From Chthonomonas sp. (GTDB lineage: Bacteria > Armatimonadota > Fimbriimonadia > Fimbriimonadales > Fimbriimonadaceae): a stretch of DNA of 64,000 bases. Shown one piece after another: positions 15,005 to 22,580 of the stretch (position 1 is its first letter; each line of letters begins with the position of its first letter). A program made the position numbers and the translations under genes. The notes under the pieces are model-generated. The model did no database searches and was not told where the DNA came from. It saw only the letters and a program-made list of their open reading frames with translations. Location: positions 310,001 through 374,000 of the forward strand of contig JAEURQ010000002.1 in NCBI GenBank assembly GCA_016788425.1, written 5' to 3'.

Positions 15005-17119
15005 ATGAAACGACAAACCTTATTCTTCCTCGCTGCGCTTTCGGCGGTCAGTCAGGTGCAAGCGCAACAGCAACAGGATCCAGGAGCGACGGGCCCGCGC
15101 ACGATCTATGTCTCGCCTCGTGGAAACGATCGAAACACGGGTCAAGTGGCGACCATCTCCAGCGGTACCCTGACTGGTCCGAAGAGAACTCTGGAAGGGG
15201 CTCGATCTCTCATCCGACAACTCGGCATGGCCGACTCAATTCCGGAAGGCGGCATTATCGTGAAGCTTCTTCCCGGGACCTACAACTTGGCCACCCAATT
15301 TTCGCTGGAGCAACGATGGGAGAAGGGAACGCCCACCAAACCGATTGTGATTCGCGGTTCCGGTACGGATCAGACGATCATTGATGGTTCGACTCCGATT
15401 CGGGTGTGGCGACGCGTCACCCGCGACAGCCGCATTAGCGGGGACCTGCAGCGGCGCCTCTATGTTGCCGATCTGCGCCAGCACCGGGTGGGCACGTTCA
15501 CGTCCTTTCAGCGCAAGGGATTTCCGTACGACACACAAACTACTTATCCGGAGCTTATCTATCGTGGCAAGCGCATGACCGTCGCACAGTATCCGAATGG
15601 TAAAGCATGGCTTACGGTAGGCGAAGGGCACAACGGCGACAACCAATCCATGGAGAGTAGCATCCCGGCGAGTCGCGGTTGGACCAACGCTCAAGATGCG
15701 TGGACCTACGGGTACCTCTCAAACCAGTGGGCGGATTCCTACGAGAAGATTTCTTCCGTCGCCAACGGTCGCGTCAACTTCGCCGCGCCGGTGCACTACG
15801 GCATTGCCAGCGGTCAGCGGTTTCGTTTTGTCAACATCCTGCAGGAACTGGATGCTCCCGGCGAGTACTTCATTGATCGCGCCGCGATGAAGGTGTACTT
15901 CTATCCGCCGGCCACCGGATTCCAAAACAGCGTTTCGATCACCGGCGTCAACGACATGCTGATCAAGTTGGCTGACTGTGAGTACACCACGGTGGAGGAC
16001 CTGACGATCCAAAACACGCGGGGCAGCGCCATTGAGGTGCACCGCGGCACCGACGTTGCTATTCGCAACGTGGTCGTCAAGAACACCGGCCTCGATGGCA
16101 TTCGCTTGCGCAACGGGACCAATCACATCATCGATTCGTGTAAGTTCAGCGCTATTGCCGAGACGCCGGTCTGGGTTCTGGGTGGCGATCGACTCACCCT
16201 GACTCCCTCGGGCCATGAGGTGACCAACAACGAGATGACTGACTTTAGTCAAGTCTGTCGGTCGCACAAGCCAGGGATTCGGGTGGAAGGTGTGGGTCAC
16301 CTGATTTCGCAAAACAGCATCTACCGAGCTCCGGGCATGGGTCTCTTTGTTCTCGGGAATGACAACATCATCGAGAAGAATCACTTGCGCTACCTGTGTT
16401 TCGACAACGACGATGCCGGCGCGATCTACATTGGCCAAAACCCGACGTTTCTCGGCAACGTGATTCGCAACAACCTGATTGAGGACTTGCCGCGACGTCA
16501 CGCGACGATCTTGGACAACAAGGTGAACGCGATCTACCTTGACGACTTCACTTGCGGCACGCAGGTCTACGATAATGTGATCCGACGCGCCGACATGGGA
16601 ATCCAGTTGGGTGGTGGCAGCCAGAATATGATCTGGAACAACGTGTTTGACGATTGCCGACTCGGTGTTCAACTGGACGCTCGCGGTACGAGTTGGAACA
16701 GCAGTTGGTTTACGAATGGTCGTATCGCTCAGCGATGTGCTGAAGTCGGATTGGGAACCGGCGTCTATGCCGCGGCTTACCCCGACATGAACGACTACCT
16801 TACAGTGGGCAACCCGGCAATCCCGCGCAACAACCGCATGGAGCGCAATGTCGTGGATGCCGGCACGGCGCTGGTGTTCTTCGATGGAATCATCAACTCC
16901 GATGTGGATGACCCGAGTGAGGCCTTCATCACACTTGACAACTATTACGGCGCGAACGCAGGCTTCGTGAACTCCGCTTCGAATAACTTCCAGGTGATTC
17001 CGAACAGCGACGCCGACTTCATCGGGTTCCAGTCGATTGACCTTAGCGATGTGGGGGCTCAGGTGAACGGCAAACGCTTGTCACCGGTAACGAGTCCGCT
17101 CCCGCCGGAAGACTACTAA
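15005..17119 (+). CDS. Secreted right-handed parallel beta-helix protein
   Basis: A 704-residue exported protein. The start at 15005 gives a signal peptide (MKRQTLFFLAALSAVSQVQA, probable cut before QQQQ); an in-frame upstream ATG at 14978 would spoil it. The body opens with TIYVSPRGNDRNTG, typical of pectate-lyase-like or NosD-like folds. It continues with many N-rich helix rungs such as VEDLTIQNTRGSAIEVHRGTDV, NVVVKNTGLDGIRLRNGTNHIIDSCKF and NIIEKNHLRYL. Such proteins include polysaccharide lyases, epimerases and glycosidases. Its place at the end of the exopolysaccharide locus suggests it modifies or trims that polymer, but no catalytic residues can be named with confidence. Confidence 0.85.
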   Translation: MKRQTLFFLAALSAVSQVQAQQQQDPGATGPRTIYVSPRGNDRNTGQVATISSGTLTGPKRTLEGARSLIRQLGMADSIPEGGIIVKLLPGTYNLATQFSLEQRWEKGTPTKPIVIRGSGTDQTIIDGSTPIRVWRRVTRDSRISGDLQRRLYVADLRQHRVGTFTSFQRKGFPYDTQTTYPELIYRGKRMTVAQYPNGKAWLTVGEGHNGDNQSMESSIPASRGWTNAQDAWTYGYLSNQWADSYEKISSVANGRVNFAAPVHYGIASGQRFRFVNILQELDAPGEYFIDRAAMKVYFYPPATGFQNSVSITGVNDMLIKLADCEYTTVEDLTIQNTRGSAIEVHRGTDVAIRNVVVKNTGLDGIRLRNGTNHIIDSCKFSAIAETPVWVLGGDRLTLTPSGHEVTNNEMTDFSQVCRSHKPGIRVEGVGHLISQNSIYRAPGMGLFVLGNDNIIEKNHLRYLCFDNDDAGAIYIGQNPTFLGNVIRNNLIEDLPRRHATILDNKVNAIYLDDFTCGTQVYDNVIRRADMGIQLGGGSQNMIWNNVFDDCRLGVQLDARGTSWNSSWFTNGRIAQRCAEVGLGTGVYAAAYPDMNDYLTVGNPAIPRNNRMERNVVDAGTALVFFDGIINSDVDDPSEAFITLDNYYGANAGFVNSASNNFQVIPNSDADFIGFQSIDLSDVGAQVNGKRLSPVTSPLPPEDY

Positions 17120-17129
17120 GCCACAAAAA

Positions 17130-17161
17130 ATCCCGGACCAGATTGGTCCGGGATTTTTTTT
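17130..17161. terminator. Bidirectional intrinsic terminator
   Basis: A perfect 11-bp stem (17130-17140 with 17144-17154) has a 3-base loop, an A-run on the left and a T-run on the right. It can end both the plus-strand beta-helix transcript and the minus-strand nuoA-nuoC transcript. Confidence 0.9.
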
Positions 17162-17165
17162 GTGC

Positions 17166-17771
17166 TTAACGACCCGAGACTTTCTCGGTTCCGGTGTTGC
17201 CGTCGAAGCTGGAGCCCGCGAACGGCATGGAGATATCTTCGACCGCCGGCCCCTTGGTATCTTGGTCAAACACCACGTCCTCGCCGCCGAGGGGATATTC
17301 CTTGCGGAGGGGGAAGCCCACCCAGTCATCCGGCAGCAAAAACCGTCCCGGATGGTCGGTGTTGCCCTCAAAGATCACACCGTACAGGTCCATGATCTCG
17401 CGCTCGGGGTACTCGGCACCGGCAAAAACATGCTTCGCGGTCGGGATGGCTTGGCCGTCGTTCACCGCGACCTTCACAAAAATGCGGGAGTGATGCTTCA
17501 GGGACATGAGGTTGTAAACCACCTCGAAGCGGCCATCAAGATCGCGCTCGTGGTTCCACGCGCTATAGTCGGCGCCCACGCACTCGCTAAAGTAGCTGTA
17601 CTGTAGAGCCGGGTGATCGCGCAGGAACGAGAGAATCTCGATCAGTTTGTCCACGCTGACACAAAGCCAGGTGTCGCCGCGATACTCCTTGACCTTCACC
17701 AGCGCCGCGCCATATTGCTCGCGAACCAGCTTAGCTTCCAGGCGCTCGGTACCGTCCATTGGAATCGGCAT
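17166..17771 (-). CDS. nuoC: NADH-quinone oxidoreductase subunit C
   Basis: A peripheral-arm subunit of respiratory complex I, 201 residues. The diagnostic region is EREIMDLYGVIFEGNTDHPGRFLLPDDWVGFPLRKEYPLGG, which matches the ERE..DlyGi.F.gHP...Rill.d.w.g.PLRKdyp signature. The start codon overlaps the nuoA stop (TAATG); a second Met four codons later is possible. In the canonical nuo operon nuoB lies between A and C, but here it does not. The C-terminal tail after the signature is short, and NuoD is not fused to it. Confidence 0.95.
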   Translation of the reverse strand: MPIPMDGTERLEAKLVREQYGAALVKVKEYRGDTWLCVSVDKLIEILSFLRDHPALQYSYFSECVGADYSAWNHERDLDGRFEVVYNLMSLKHHSRIFVKVAVNDGQAIPTAKHVFAGAEYPEREIMDLYGVIFEGNTDHPGRFLLPDDWVGFPLRKEYPLGGEDVVFDQDTKGPAVEDISMPFAGSSFDGNTGTEKVSGR

Positions 17772-18205
17772 TAGCTTGCCACCTCCATCGGCGTGCCTTC
17801 GGCAATCATGAGCTGCTCTTCTTCCTTGGCGGCGGCATCATCCCAGTCGAACGCCCCCACGCGAACCGCGTAGTAGTAGCCGGCGACCCACAGGCCCATG
17901 TAAACCAACATCTCGAAGAAGCTGAAGATTTGGAACGGCAACGGCGCGTGCTTGAACACCGTGAGCCAGCCCCATAGGAAGACGACTTCAATGTCAAACA
18001 GAATGAAGATCATCGCCACCAGATAAAACTTGATGGGGAAGCGTTCGTTTGCATCGCCGAGCGGAGCCACGCCGCACTCGTAAGGCGACTGCTTGTAAGG
18101 CGTCACCTTTTTGGGACCGAGCACGTAGCTGAGGGTCACCATGGCGGCGCAAATGATCGCGGCAACCGCGACCAATATTAGAATAGGAGCATAGCTCGCA
18201 CTCAT
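17771..18205 (-). CDS. nuoA: NADH-quinone oxidoreductase subunit A
   Basis: A membrane-arm subunit of complex I, 144 residues, with three TM helices (about 5-27, 62-85, 93-115). Family marks are PYECGVAPLGDANERFPIKFYLVAMIFILFDIEVVFLWGW, including the conserved Cys loop and the FDIE motif. The start at 18205 (MSASYAP) is preferred to the in-frame ATG at 18229, because the latter falls inside a candidate -10 (TATGCT, 18215-18220) and leaves only 19 bases to the divergent trpD. It is followed immediately by nuoC. A charged 25-residue C-terminal extension (DWDDAAAKEEEQ...) is not part of the core family. Confidence 0.94.
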   Translation of the reverse strand: MSASYAPILILVAVAAIICAAMVTLSYVLGPKKVTPYKQSPYECGVAPLGDANERFPIKFYLVAMIFILFDIEVVFLWGWLTVFKHAPLPFQIFSFFEMLVYMGLWVAGYYYAVRVGAFDWDDAAAKEEEQLMIAEGTPMEVAS

Positions 18206-18214
18206 ACTCGGGCA

Positions 18215-18220
18215 AGCATA
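18215..18220 (-). promoter_or_regulatory. -10 element TATGCT for nuoA
   Basis: Read on the minus strand, GGG-TATGCT ends 9 bases before the ATG at 18205. The element overlaps the alternative ATG at 18229-18227, which favours the shorter nuoA start. Confidence 0.4.
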
Positions 18221-18248
18221 CCCAAGCAACGGCCAAAATCACGGTGGA

Positions 18249-19241
18249 ATGATCGCGGACGGCCTTCAAAAATTGATGCTGGGCGAGAGCCTCAGCGAAG
18301 CCGAGGCGCGCGAGTTGTTTCGAGCCTTCCTTAGCGAAGATGTGAGCCCCCTGCAAAAGGCGGCTGCTTTGGGAGCATTGGCCGCTAAGCGACCGACCGC
18401 CGACGAGTTGGTGGGGTTCGTCACCGAAATGCGCGAGCACATGGTCGCGGTGCCGGTGGAGGGTGACGTCGTGCTGGACACTTGCGGCACCGGAGGCGGT
18501 CCGCCGAGCTTCAATCTCAGTACGGGCGCGGCCTTTGTGGCGGCGGCCGCTGGAGTGCACGTGGCCAAGCATGGCAATCGTGCGGTGAGTAGTAAGTGCG
18601 GCAGCGCGGATGTGCTGGAGGCGCTGGGCGCGAACCTCGAGCTTGATGTGCCCAACCTCCAGCGCGTGTTTCGCGAGACCGGAATGCAGTTCCTTTTCGC
18701 GCCAAACCAGCATCCCGCCATGCGGGTGATGGGGCCGATTCGGCGAGAGATTGGTGTTCGCACAGTGTTCAATTGGCTTGGCCCGCTCGCTAACCCGGCG
18801 CGGGCCAACGTGCAGCTCATTGGGCATTTTTCTCGCGAGGCGCTGCCGATCATGGCCGAAGCCGCCGCCCGGCTCGGAGTCCAGCGCGGCGCGATCGTTC
18901 ATGCCGAAGGCGGCATGGACGAGGTCTCGCCGGTGGGAGTCACGTCTTTGGTGCTGCTGAACGGAGAGCTGCTCACGTTGGCGCCGCGCGATTTCGGCAT
19001 CGGTGAAGTTGACCTTTCGCCGGGCGAAACCGTGGCTGAATCGGCGGACGTCTTGCGGCTGGCTCTCTCGGGTCGCGACCCGCGTCGCAGTGACGCGCTC
19101 ATCCCTAGCGTGGCGGTGGGTCTGTGGCTGGCCGGGCGCGCGGGCAGCATCGCTGAGGGCGCGGAACTTGCGCGCGAGACCCTGCGATCGGGCGCCGCCG
19201 AGCGTAAGCTCAACCAGTTTGTGGAGGCCACCCGCTCATGA
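18249..19241 (+). CDS. trpD: Anthranilate phosphoribosyltransferase
   Basis: The second step of tryptophan synthesis joins anthranilate and PRPP. The 330 residues have normal length. Motifs are DTCGTGGGPPSFNLSTGAAFVAAAAG (PRPP loop), KHGNRAVSSKCGSADVLEALG and RREIGVRTVFNWLGPLANPA (anthranilate and Mg sites). HAEGGMDEVSPVG completes the pattern. It heads a trpD-trpC-trpF operon in which each gene overlaps the next by four bases. The upstream gap to nuoA is tiny. A CAAAAT (18234-18239) and a GGTGG upstream of ATG are the only signals I see. trpE/G and trpB/A are not in the window. Confidence 0.96.
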   Translation: MIADGLQKLMLGESLSEAEARELFRAFLSEDVSPLQKAAALGALAAKRPTADELVGFVTEMREHMVAVPVEGDVVLDTCGTGGGPPSFNLSTGAAFVAAAAGVHVAKHGNRAVSSKCGSADVLEALGANLELDVPNLQRVFRETGMQFLFAPNQHPAMRVMGPIRREIGVRTVFNWLGPLANPARANVQLIGHFSREALPIMAEAAARLGVQRGAIVHAEGGMDEVSPVGVTSLVLLNGELLTLAPRDFGIGEVDLSPGETVAESADVLRLALSGRDPRRSDALIPSVAVGLWLAGRAGSIAEGAELARETLRSGAAERKLNQFVEATRS

Positions 19242-20014
19242 ATATCCTCGACGAAATCTTCGCTCAAAAGCGGGCATCGCAAGCGGAGAAGCACGCCCGC
19301 GTGCCGCTTCGCGACCTCCAAGCCAGGCAAGTCGAGCCGCCGGCCGGATTTCGGCGCGCGCTCGAAAATGCAAACCGACCCATTTCCCTGATCGCGGAGG
19401 TCAAGAAGGCGAGTCCGGTGAAAGGCGTGCTGCGAGAGGACTTCGACCCCGTGCAGATCGCGAACGCCTACCGTTTGGCGGGCGTGCAGGCCATGAGCGT
19501 CCTCACCTGCGCCGAGTTTTTCCAGGGTTCGCAAGGCAATCTGATCGCGGCCAAGCGCGCCGCCTCGGTCCCGGTCATCCGCAAAGATTTCACCGTGAGT
19601 GAGTACGACATTTGGGAGGCCAAAGCCATGGGCGCGGATGCCATTTTGCTCATCGCATACGGCCTCGATGACGCCGAACTCAAGGGCCTTCGCGAACTCG
19701 CCGAGGGCCTAGGGTTTGACGCTCTCGTCGAAGTTCATGACGCCCAAGAGATGGGCCGTGCGCTCGACTCGGGCGCGACGTTCGTCGGCGTGAACAATCG
19801 CGACTTGCGGACGTTTGAAACGCGGATCGAAACTCTGGAGGAACTCGCGCCCAAAGTTCCCAGCCACGTTCACTTGGTCGCCGAGAGCGCCATTCGCAAC
19901 GCCGCCGACGTCGCTCGAGTGCAAGCGGCCGGTGCCCGCAGCGTGCTGATCGGAACAGCGTTCGTCAAGGCCGCCGATCCCGGCGCGGCGGTCATCGAGG
20001 TCATGGGTTGGTGA
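19238..20014 (+). CDS. trpC: Indole-3-glycerol phosphate synthase
   Basis: TrpC closes the indole ring of CdRP to give indole-3-glycerol phosphate. It is a 258-residue TIM barrel. The catalytic residues are in ISLIAEVKKASPVKGVLREDFDP (E and K), VIRKDFTVSEYDIWEAKAMGADAILLI (K), GFDALVEVHDAQEMGRAL (E), VGVNNRDLRTFE (N) and LVAESAIRN (E, S). All are intact. Translation is coupled to trpD by an ATGA overlap and to trpF by GTGA. Confidence 0.97.
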   Translation: MNILDEIFAQKRASQAEKHARVPLRDLQARQVEPPAGFRRALENANRPISLIAEVKKASPVKGVLREDFDPVQIANAYRLAGVQAMSVLTCAEFFQGSQGNLIAAKRAASVPVIRKDFTVSEYDIWEAKAMGADAILLIAYGLDDAELKGLRELAEGLGFDALVEVHDAQEMGRALDSGATFVGVNNRDLRTFETRIETLEELAPKVPSHVHLVAESAIRNAADVARVQAAGARSVLIGTAFVKAADPGAAVIEVMGW

Positions 20015-20580
20015 AGGTAAAAATCTGCGCGCTCACGCGCGAGATGGACGTCGAATTGGCCATTGAGCTTGGGGCCGACGCGGTCGGCTTTGTTGTCGAA
20101 CCCACGAGCAAGCGGGCCCTTACTCCTGAGCGAGCAAAGGAGTTGGCTCGCATTGCACAAGGCAAGGCTCAGACCGTGGTGGTCTTCGGCGAATTCTATG
20201 CATTCAAAGGCATCGAAGGATTCGACCTCGTTCAGTACCGCTGGTCCCCCGGGGCCACCCCGCGAGAACGACAACGGCCCGCTCTCACCCTCGACCATGC
20301 GCCGCGGTGGGAGCCCGCGCAAGAATTCATTCTCGAACCGACCGTCGCCGGGCAGTTCGGCGGAACCGGTCAACTGGCCGACTGGGACGCCGCGCATAAG
20401 CTGGTGGAACAAGGATATGAGGCCATGCACCTTGCGGGTGGCCTAACACCCGACAATGTGGCTGCCGCTATCGCCAAGGTCCAGCCCTTCGGCGTGGATG
20501 TGGCCAGCGGAACCGAAGCCAGTTACGGAATCAAGGACCCGGCTCGGATGCGCGATTTCATCGCCGCCGCAAAACTCTGA
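20011..20580 (+). CDS. trpF: Phosphoribosylanthranilate isomerase, divergent
   Basis: TrpF isomerises PRA to CdRP. The 189-residue protein is short for the family (about 200). The start is taken as GTG 20011 overlapping the trpC stop; a TTG at 20008 is possible. VKICALTREMDVELAIELGADAVGFV keeps the catalytic Cys (family KICGLT). GGTGQLADWD, HLAGGLTPDNV and GVDVASGTEASYGIKD match the phosphate-binding and C-terminal blocks. Two positions are unusual. The VQLHG strand reads VQYRW, and the general-acid Asp of the LLLD strand appears as Glu (FILEPTV). It may be active with Glu or be partly specialised; position in the trp operon supports the assignment. Confidence 0.88.
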   Translation: MKVKICALTREMDVELAIELGADAVGFVVEPTSKRALTPERAKELARIAQGKAQTVVVFGEFYAFKGIEGFDLVQYRWSPGATPRERQRPALTLDHAPRWEPAQEFILEPTVAGQFGGTGQLADWDAAHKLVEQGYEAMHLAGGLTPDNVAAAIAKVQPFGVDVASGTEASYGIKDPARMRDFIAAAKL

Positions 20581-20598
20581 CCTTCAGGCAAAAAAATA

Positions 20599-20647
20599 GC
20601 GGGAACGCTGAAAGGAGAGCAAAGCACGTTCCCGCAAGTTTGTTTTT
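20599..20647 (+). terminator. Intrinsic terminator of the trpDCF operon
   Basis: Arms 20599-20607 and 20627-20635 form a perfect 9-bp GC-rich stem with a 19-base loop, followed by a T-rich tail to 20647. It lies 18 bases after the trpF stop. Confidence 0.7.
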
Positions 20648-20674
20648 GTCGCTGGCGTTGTTTTAAAGACCGCG

Positions 20675-20703
20675 TTGGATCACACCATTGACCTTGCTAC
20701 AAT
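20675..20703 (+). promoter_or_regulatory. Sigma70-type promoter of the ABC transporter operon
   Basis: TTGGAT (20675-20680), a 17-base spacer and TACAAT (20698-20703), with an extended TGC just before the -10. The predicted start near 20710 gives an unusually long leader of about 140 bases before the TTG start codon. Confidence 0.65.
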
Positions 20704-20727
20704 CATGATACCAACGAAATTTTATTG

Positions 20728-20843
20728 TGTGACATAAAATATTGTGCTTTTCACCGCAATATTAAAAGTTTGTCACAAAAGGTCCGTCGGGTAGTCCACC
20801 CCTTGGCGCGGGTAAGATTCCAAACGCAATATTTTTGCGGAGG
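20728..20843 (+). promoter_or_regulatory. Candidate structured mRNA leader with alternative pairings
   Basis: The AT-rich leader contains nested dyads. An outer 7-bp stem (20728-20734 with 20771-20777) surrounds an inner 7-bp stem AATATTG/CAATATT (20738-20744 with 20757-20763). A second copy of GCAATATT at 20826-20833 lies just upstream of the GGAGG ribosome site (20839-20843). The left arm of the inner stem could therefore pair with either copy. A DNA dyad ATTTTAT/ATAAAAT (20719-20725, 20734-20740) overlaps the same place, so a protein operator is an alternative reading. I recognise no known riboswitch. Confidence 0.4.
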
Positions 20844-20850
20844 CAGCATT

Positions 20851-21792
20851 TTGCCACTAGCGATTGAAACAGTTAACCTAACTAAAAGCTACAAGAGCCG
20901 GCAGCGCGGGGTGGTCTCCGTTGTCGACAATCTCAATCTTCAGGTCGAAGAGGGCGAAATCTTCGGGTTTCTCGGGCCGAACGGAGCCGGGAAAACCACG
21001 ACGATTAAGATGCTCCTCAACGTCATCGTGCCCACCTCGGGCGATGCTCGCATCCTCGGGCACGACGTTGACGACATTGAAGTCCACCGCCTTTTGAGCT
21101 ACCTGCCCGAAAAGCCGTATTACTACGAACATATGACGGGCATGGAAATTCTGAAGTTCTACGCCAGCCTGTTTGGCATCAAAGACAATGATAAATGCCA
21201 GGCTCTGCTGGAGAAGGTGAACCTCGCCGGCGATAGCCACAAGACCATCAATCAGTATTCCAAGGGGATGCAGCAACGGATCGGTCTGGCGCAGAGCTTG
21301 CTTAACGATCCCAAGCTCATCTTCCTCGACGAGCCGACCGGCGGTCTCGACCCCATCGCTCACATCGAAGTGCGTGACCTGATTCTGCAGTTCCGCGAAG
21401 AAGGGAAGACCGTCTTCATTTCCTCGCACGAACTCTCCGACGTCGAGCGCATTTGCGATCGCGTCGCGATTATCAACAAGGGCAAGGTCGAAGCGCAAGG
21501 CTCGCTCGACACGTTGCTCGCCGGTGGTCGCATGGAAATCACCGCCGACGACGTTCCCGAAGCGACGAGCAAAGCGCTGGAATCGGCGAGTGCCATCCAC
21601 AGCTTTAAGAACGGTCGCCTGATTTTGGACATGCCCGACGACGCCGACATCAACGCCGTCCTGGACACGCTCCGCTCGGCTAAGGCGAGCATCGTCAGCG
21701 TGATTCCGCGCCGCAAGCGCCTGGAAGACCTGTTCATCGAAACCGTTCGGACGTCGAACTACGGCCGAAACCCGCAGGAGCAAAACTCGTGA
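20851..21792 (+). CDS. ABC-2 type transporter ATP-binding protein
   Basis: A 313-residue ATPase subunit. The TTG at 20851 is preferred as start because GGAGG lies 7 bases upstream and the protein then begins LPLAIETVNLTKSYK as is usual; the longer frame upstream is low-GC leader. Walker A is FLGPNGAGKTT, the ABC signature YSKGMQQRIGLAQS, Walker B LIFLDEPTGGLDP and the switch His is in ISSHELSD. The C-terminal domain (about residues 220-313) is typical of CcmA/NatA-like ATPases of ABC-2 exporters. It is coupled to the permease by a GTGA overlap. Confidence 0.93.
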   Translation: MPLAIETVNLTKSYKSRQRGVVSVVDNLNLQVEEGEIFGFLGPNGAGKTTTIKMLLNVIVPTSGDARILGHDVDDIEVHRLLSYLPEKPYYYEHMTGMEILKFYASLFGIKDNDKCQALLEKVNLAGDSHKTINQYSKGMQQRIGLAQSLLNDPKLIFLDEPTGGLDPIAHIEVRDLILQFREEGKTVFISSHELSDVERICDRVAIINKGKVEAQGSLDTLLAGGRMEITADDVPEATSKALESASAIHSFKNGRLILDMPDDADINAVLDTLRSAKASIVSVIPRRKRLEDLFIETVRTSNYGRNPQEQNS

Positions 21793-22577
21793 AAGTAATC
21801 ACCGCCATTGCCGCGACCACAATTGGCGAAGCGATTCGCCGCAAGGTTCTGCTCGTTATCTTGCTGATCGGCGTGTTGCTTCTGGGCATCGCGCCCGGCC
21901 TGCAAGCCCTTTCGGCCCGCCAAGAACGCACCGTTCTTAAGAGCTTTATCTTCGGGACCATGCAGCTGACGGCGGTGATGATCGCGGTCATCCTCACGGT
22001 CTACATCATCCCCAACGAAATCGAGCGCCGTACCATTTACACGATTCTGTGTAAGCCGGTTCGCCGGTGGCAGTTGCTGGTCGGCAAATACCTGGGCGCC
22101 ATTGGCGCACTCGGCCTGATGATCGCGATGATGACTGGGCTTTCGATTCTGCTGTACTGGAAATTCCAAGAAGGCGCGCCCATGTCCGACCTCGCCGGCA
22201 TCGCGCAAGTTGCGCTGATGTACTACGTGCAAACGTGCTTGCTCGCCGCCGTCGCGATATCGCTCAGTACCTTCCTTCCACCGCTGGTCAACATCTTTGT
22301 CAGCCTCGGTTTGTACTTAGTCGGGACGCTCTTTAGCAGCGTGTTTGAATCCATCAGCAGCCAGCAGGGAACTCACCCGATGGTGAAGGGGTTTGCTAGT
22401 TTGGTGGGCTCCGTATTGCCCAACTTTAGCCGGTTCAACGTGCAAAATCTGGAGATCAATACCCAGCAGATCGGGAACGTCACCCGCTACTACATCGACG
22501 CCGCCGTGTACGGCATCGTCTACATCGTGGGCGTGCTGATCGTCGGAATGTTGGTCTTCGAAAATCGGGAGGTTTAA
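21789..22577 (+). CDS. ABC-2 type transporter permease
   Basis: A 262-residue membrane protein with about six TM helices and the ABC-2 layout. A first helix at 20-42 (VLLVILLIGVLLLGIAPGLQAL) is followed by IPNEIERRTIYTILCKPVRRWQLLVGKYLG, the conserved coupling region ('E...GT...L..P..R..~l.gK'). The start is GTG 21789, overlapping the stop of the ATPase gene. The substrate cannot be predicted; NosY-like and multidrug/lipid exporters share this form. The next gene follows after 3 bases, so the TPR protein is part of the same operon. Confidence 0.88.
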   Translation: MKVITAIAATTIGEAIRRKVLLVILLIGVLLLGIAPGLQALSARQERTVLKSFIFGTMQLTAVMIAVILTVYIIPNEIERRTIYTILCKPVRRWQLLVGKYLGAIGALGLMIAMMTGLSILLYWKFQEGAPMSDLAGIAQVALMYYVQTCLLAAVAISLSTFLPPLVNIFVSLGLYLVGTLFSSVFESISSQQGTHPMVKGFASLVGSVLPNFSRFNVQNLEINTQQIGNVTRYYIDAAVYGIVYIVGVLIVGMLVFENREV

Positions 22578-22580
22578 GCC

